A DNA stretch of 64,000 nucleotides from CBDCFV01 sp965216425. Lineage in GTDB: Bacteria; Chloroflexota; Dehalococcoidia; Lucifugimonadales; UBA3495. The position numbers were made by a program, and so were the translations under genes. The stretch covers positions 1,054,001 to 1,118,000 of the forward strand of contig CBDCFV010000007.1 in the NCBI GenBank assembly GCA_965216425.1. The letters run 5' to 3'. The notes beneath the pieces were generated by a model. The model was not told the DNA's origin, ran no database searches, and saw nothing but the letters and a program-made list of their open reading frames with translations. Of the stretch, positions 60,340 through 64,000 are shown piece after piece (the first letter of the stretch is position 1; each line of letters starts with the position of its first letter).

Positions 60340-61176
60340 ATGACCAGCAGACCGGCCCCACGAAAACCGTCCACCCCGCCTGGAAAGCGGTTCATCCCGC
60401 CCCCGCGAATACCTTTTGACCCGGGCGACGGCAAGTTTCCGGTATTTCCATCCAGGGGCGACATGCAGAACCCTATCTACCTTCACGACCTGGGCTACCA
60501 AGCAGCCCTGCGCCGCCACTTCGGGTCGCCGGAGACCACCATCGTCCTGGGAGAAGTCCCTGTAGGCCGGGACTTGAGCCAGCGCCGGGGCCTGCGCGTC
60601 CCCGACCTGCTGATTGCCTTCGGAGTAGACCGCCGCAGGATCATCACGGATAGGGGCTACTCCATTGAACACTGGGGCAAGGCGCCGGATTTTGCGCTGG
60701 AAATAGCCTCCGAGACCACTGCCGAGAACGACGTTACTGGCAAGGGGGATGACTACGCCGCTTTCGGGATACCGGAATACTGGCGCTTCGACCCCTCGGG
60801 CGGCGAGTATTATCCGGCTGGCTTGGCCGGCGACCGGCTGGTTGACGGGGTGTATCAGCCCATCAGCATTGTGACGGTAGATGAGACTCACCAATGGGGA
60901 CACAGCCAAGTACTGGGCTTGGACCTCTGCTGGGAAGAGGGATGGCTTCGCTGGTATGACACCACCGCACGGCGTTACCTGTTAACGTCCGATGAGGAGG
61001 CTGAGGCAAGCCTGGCCGCCCTGGACGAGCGGGACACGGCCCTGTATCAAAGGGACACGGAGCGCAGGTCCTGCCTAACTGCCTTGGAAGAGCGGGATGT
61101 GGAACACGTGGCCCGCTTGGCGGCCGAGGAGCGGATGCGGGAGATGGAAGCCGAGATCAGGCGTTTGCGGAGTTAG
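60340..61176 (+). CDS. Uma2 family (PD-(D/E)XK) nuclease with coiled-coil tail
   Basis: 278 residues from ATG 60340 (GAGG 6 nt upstream). The PDDEXK-like core has VPDLLIAFGVDR, APDFALEIASETTAENDVTGKGDDYA (catalytic E and K region) and GIPEYWRFDPSGGEYYP. The last 80 or so residues are a charged coiled coil (EERMREMEAEIRRLRS). Uma2 proteins are abundant in cyanobacteria and Chloroflexota; their physiological role is unknown. Confidence 0.85.
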   Translation: MTSRPAPRKPSTPPGKRFIPPPRIPFDPGDGKFPVFPSRGDMQNPIYLHDLGYQAALRRHFGSPETTIVLGEVPVGRDLSQRRGLRVPDLLIAFGVDRRRIITDRGYSIEHWGKAPDFALEIASETTAENDVTGKGDDYAAFGIPEYWRFDPSGGEYYPAGLAGDRLVDGVYQPISIVTVDETHQWGHSQVLGLDLCWEEGWLRWYDTTARRYLLTSDEEAEASLAALDERDTALYQRDTERRSCLTALEERDVEHVARLAAEERMREMEAEIRRLRS

Positions 61177-61322
61177 GGCGGGCCTGCCGAAGCTTTCATT
61201 TGCTCAAGGAGCTATACAAACTTGTCCGTTCTCGAGAATGATGGTGTGATCGAGGAGCGGGGGTGGGGTGTGACCGGAAGCTGCCTGGAGCAGCCAAGAC
61301 TCAGTGATATACTCGCGTTCCC

Positions 61323-63842
61323 ATGACTTCACGGTCTAAAACTACTCCGCACCGGCTTCAGACCTTTCTCAAAATCCTCGACTTGGAAGAGAGTAAGGGG
61401 TTTGACAACGAGGCCGTCATCGGGGGCATGGACGAGTTTACTCAACCACTAGCCGAGGAAATGGCTGCCTACACGGGCGACGAGGAACTGGTCCAAGGAC
61501 TACTGAAAAGGCCCTACTCCCGCCTGACCACGGACCAACGGAGACGGTGGGCTAACCGCTGGCGTGAAGTGCTAGGCGACCAGACCATCAGCCAAGCGCC
61601 GCATGTTGCCACCGAAGAAGTCCCCCGTCACCCCGCTCAAGCTCCCGTCAAGCCCGAGGCTGGTGTCAAAAAGTCAGCAAAAGCCTCGTCAGAGTATCGC
61701 TCACCTCCCTCAGGCTTGACGGTAGACTCTCCTATTGACCGCTTGCGGGGCGTTGACGCCAAGCTCACGGCAAAGTTCAAACGATTGGAAGTCGCCACGA
61801 TTCGGGACCTGCTTTACCTGTTCCCGCGGCGGCACCTCGACTACTCCAAAATCACCACTATATCCGAAGTGTCCTACGATGAGGCGTGCACCGTGGTGGG
61901 CACGGTATGGGAGGCGCGGGCGGTCAAGCAGGGACCGAAGGGAAACCGGACCGATACCGAGGCCGTGCTGGGCGACGAAACGGGCAACATCAGGGTGGTC
62001 TGGTTCGGCCAACGGTACATGGCCCAAACATTGAAACCCAACACCCGAATAGCGATCAGCGGCAAACCGGAGGTGTTCAGAGGGCAGTTGGTTTTCAATT
62101 CTCCCGACTACGAGATTCTGGGCCAAGGGCAGCAACCTATCCACACCGGGCGGCAGGTGCCGGTCTATCCTCTGACCGAGGGGCTGACGGGCCGCAACGT
62201 GCGGCGCATCGTGTGGCAGGTCCTCCGGGAGTGGCTGGGGGGAATCGACGACTTTTTACCGCAGGAATTGTTGTCCCGCACGGGTCTGCCGCCGCTCCGC
62301 GAGGCCATTCAACAGGCCCACTACCCCGATAACATGGCAGCGTGGGAAAGCGCCCGGCGGAGGTTGGCATTCGACGAGTTGCTCACCCTCCAGTTGGCTG
62401 TCCAAGGCCGGAAACGCCACCTGAGCGACGAAATGCCTAGCGTGTCGATATCCGTAGACCCCCAAGTGCTCGCAGGGTTCTATGCGTCACTTCCCTTTCC
62501 CTTAACCGGCGCCCAGAAGCGGTGCATAGGCCAGATCCTGGGAGACTTGCACCGGGGTGCACCCGCGATGAACCGGCTGTTGCAGGGAGAGGTGGGGAGC
62601 GGCAAGACCGTGGTGGCGCTGGCCGCGCTGTTGGCAGTGGCCGCCGCCGGTTACCAAGGGGCCGTCATGGCGCCCACAGAGATACTGGCAGAGCAGCATT
62701 TCCGCACCGTGGGCAACCTGTTGGCCGGCTTGTCTCGCCCGGTGCAGGACGACAACTTGGTGACGGTATATCTGAAGACCTTGGGCAGGCCCGTATCGGT
62801 CGGCTTGCTGACCGGTAGCACCCGCCGTTCCGTGAGACGGGAGCTTACCCAGATGGCCGCCGCCGGGACGCTGGATCTGATGATTGGCACCCACGCATTG
62901 ATTCAGCCGGACGTCGAGTTGCCCAAGTTGGCCTTGGCCGTGGCCGACGAGCAGCACCGGTTCGGGGTGCTGCAACGCTCCGCTCTCAGACAGAGAGGAG
63001 CCGAAGTCCCCCATACCCTCGTCATGTCCGCTACTCCCATCCCCCGCACTCTTTCGTTGACCCTGTACGGCGACCTGGACATTTCAACCATTGACGAACT
63101 GCCGGCAGGCCGGCAGGAGGTTGCTACCCGGCTGCTGTCTCCAGAACAACGGAAGGCGGCTTATGGGTTTGTACGAAAACAGGTGGAAGCCGGGCGACAG
63201 GCCTTCGTGATTTGTCCCTTGGTGGATGAGTCGGAAGTCATAGAGTCCAAGGCGGCTACTGAAGAATACAAACGGTTGTCTCAGGATGTGTTTCCCGACC
63301 TGCGGTTGGGACTGCTCCACGGTAGGATGTCTTCCAAGGACAAGGACCGGGTGATGCGGCAGTTCCGGGACGGGGAACTGGACATCCTGGTCTCGACTGC
63401 CGTGGTGGAGGTTGGGATTGACGTTGCCAATGCCACCGTTATGCTGATTGAAGGCGCAGACCGTTTCGGCTTGGCCCAACTGCACCAGTTCCGCGGCAGG
63501 GTAGGACGCGGAGAGCATAGGAGCTACTGTCTCCTGCTGTCCGATTCACCCTCCGGGACAGCCAAGGAGCGGCTGTCTGCCTTGGCCGAGATACACGACG
63601 GGTTCCAATTGGCCGAAGTCGACTTGGAACTCCGGGGGCCGGGGGACTTCTTCGGCACCCGCCAGAGCGGGTTGCCCAACCTGCGCATGGCCCAACTGTC
63701 GGACCGGCGGTTGCTGGAGGTGGCGCGGGATGAAGCCTCGCGAATTATGAAGGAAGACCCCGGCTTGACCGCCCCGGTCCATGCCGCCCTCGCCGCGCAA
63801 GTCCAGCGGTTCCAGGAGCGGGTCAGTGTCGATGCGGGTTAG
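61323..63842 (+). CDS. recG: ATP-dependent DNA helicase RecG
   Basis: 839 residues, longer than E. coli RecG (693) because of an N-terminal extension of about 140 residues common in several phyla. Wedge/OB domain from about 140; helicase motif I GEVGSGKTVVALAA, motif II DEQH (as in RecG), motif III MSATPIPRTL, motif VI QFRGRVGRGEHRSYC. It remodels stalled forks. A TATACT -10-like box at 61308-61313 would put transcription start next to the ATG (leaderless), a weak call. Confidence 0.96.
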   Translation: MTSRSKTTPHRLQTFLKILDLEESKGFDNEAVIGGMDEFTQPLAEEMAAYTGDEELVQGLLKRPYSRLTTDQRRRWANRWREVLGDQTISQAPHVATEEVPRHPAQAPVKPEAGVKKSAKASSEYRSPPSGLTVDSPIDRLRGVDAKLTAKFKRLEVATIRDLLYLFPRRHLDYSKITTISEVSYDEACTVVGTVWEARAVKQGPKGNRTDTEAVLGDETGNIRVVWFGQRYMAQTLKPNTRIAISGKPEVFRGQLVFNSPDYEILGQGQQPIHTGRQVPVYPLTEGLTGRNVRRIVWQVLREWLGGIDDFLPQELLSRTGLPPLREAIQQAHYPDNMAAWESARRRLAFDELLTLQLAVQGRKRHLSDEMPSVSISVDPQVLAGFYASLPFPLTGAQKRCIGQILGDLHRGAPAMNRLLQGEVGSGKTVVALAALLAVAAAGYQGAVMAPTEILAEQHFRTVGNLLAGLSRPVQDDNLVTVYLKTLGRPVSVGLLTGSTRRSVRRELTQMAAAGTLDLMIGTHALIQPDVELPKLALAVADEQHRFGVLQRSALRQRGAEVPHTLVMSATPIPRTLSLTLYGDLDISTIDELPAGRQEVATRLLSPEQRKAAYGFVRKQVEAGRQAFVICPLVDESEVIESKAATEEYKRLSQDVFPDLRLGLLHGRMSSKDKDRVMRQFRDGELDILVSTAVVEVGIDVANATVMLIEGADRFGLAQLHQFRGRVGRGEHRSYCLLLSDSPSGTAKERLSALAEIHDGFQLAEVDLELRGPGDFFGTRQSGLPNLRMAQLSDRRLLEVARDEASRIMKEDPGLTAPVHAALAAQVQRFQERVSVDAG

Positions 63843-64000
63843 AGAAGCTCCTCCAGGCCTGGGATGCCGTCCCCCTCAGCAAGGATGAAACTTTCGTCTC
63901 CCAGAAACGCCCAGTCGAAGGCCTTGGAGACTATTTGCTTACAGTCGGCGCCGTCAAAGCGGTGCCCGCAGTCCGGCGCCCGGCGCAAGTGCAGCGAACG
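63839..64000 (-). CDS. C-terminal end of an unidentified protein (partial)
   Basis: An open minus-strand frame runs in from the window edge and ends at TAA 63839-63841, which overlaps the recG stop. The 53 visible residues include APDCGHRFDGADCKQIVSKA and FLGDESFILAEGDGIPGL. Two or three Cys/His residues could bind metal. No family recognised from this fragment. Confidence 0.6.
   Translation of the reverse strand, partial: RSLHLRRAPDCGHRFDGADCKQIVSKAFDWAFLGDESFILAEGDGIPGLEELL

Overview
The window looks like a bacterial chromosome of moderately high GC, probably Chloroflexota (Dehalococcoidia or SAR202-like). That is inferred from two things. The first is the mix of Rieske and extradiol oxygenases, a fused hydantoinase, a B12/radical-SAM-like protein and thiolase/DUF35 genes around an ordinary core. 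The second is a tRNA-tuf-rpmG-secE-nusG-rplKAJL block that is not followed by rpoB. No 16S rRNA is present, so the placement is tentative. TTG and GTG starts are common (rplK, rplA, rplJ, rpsF, trxB-like and others).

Layout. 0-3.5 kb (minus): a three-gene aromatic/hydroxyacid operon (LigB-type dioxygenase, frameshifted HIBADH-type dehydrogenase, Rieske oxygenase). 3.6-9.4 kb (plus): a repeat-containing spacer, a strong promoter, tRNA-Thr/Tyr/Thr, tuf, rpmG, secE, nusG, rplK, rplA, an L10 leader, rplJ, rplL, a small zinc-ribbon protein and a terminator. 9.4-12.8 kb: an EthD-like protein, a MITE-like repeat, a HEPN/PaREP1-like protein, a DUF885 protein and a PIG-L deacetylase. 13.1-23.2 kb (minus): a housekeeping series of glyA, rpsF-ssb-rpsR, a PpiC/SurA-like foldase, hom, thrC, folE, a GNAT protein, a glycosyltransferase and DUF502. 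23.3-31.7 kb: a minisatellite inside a broken coiled-coil gene, a methyltransferase, two alpha/beta hydrolases, a thioredoxin-reductase-like protein, a CoA-binding protein, a Fur/PerR regulator and a frameshifted S9 peptidase.

31.8-33.5 kb holds the most striking item. It is a UGSC-family selenoprotein gene whose in-frame TGA is followed by a hairpin with a GGUCU loop, at the same distance as in the E. coli fdhF SECIS. A conserved partner gene follows. 33.5-44.3 kb: a fused MNT-HEPN protein, a fused hydantoinase A/B, FAH and D-2-hydroxyacid dehydrogenase genes, a HerA-like ATPase with its HAS-barrel partner, a questin-oxidase-like protein and a SnoaL-like protein. 44.8-52 kb is an accessory island. 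It has a TrlF-like PHP-AAA ATPase coupled to an AlbA_2/Schlafen-like protein (candidate defence pair), a tRNA 3'-end fragment, a complete IS630-type element with TA duplications, a frameshifted PaREP1-like gene and a decayed gene.

52.1-64 kb: a B12-binding radical-SAM-like protein that lacks the cluster cysteines, a thiolase/DUF35 pair, a small HAD-like protein, DUF1385, rpmE-rpmA-rplU, fakA-like and degV-like genes, a Uma2 nuclease, recG and the end of an unidentified gene. Three genes carry apparent single frameshifts. These could be real decay or assembly indels, and the sequence alone cannot decide.
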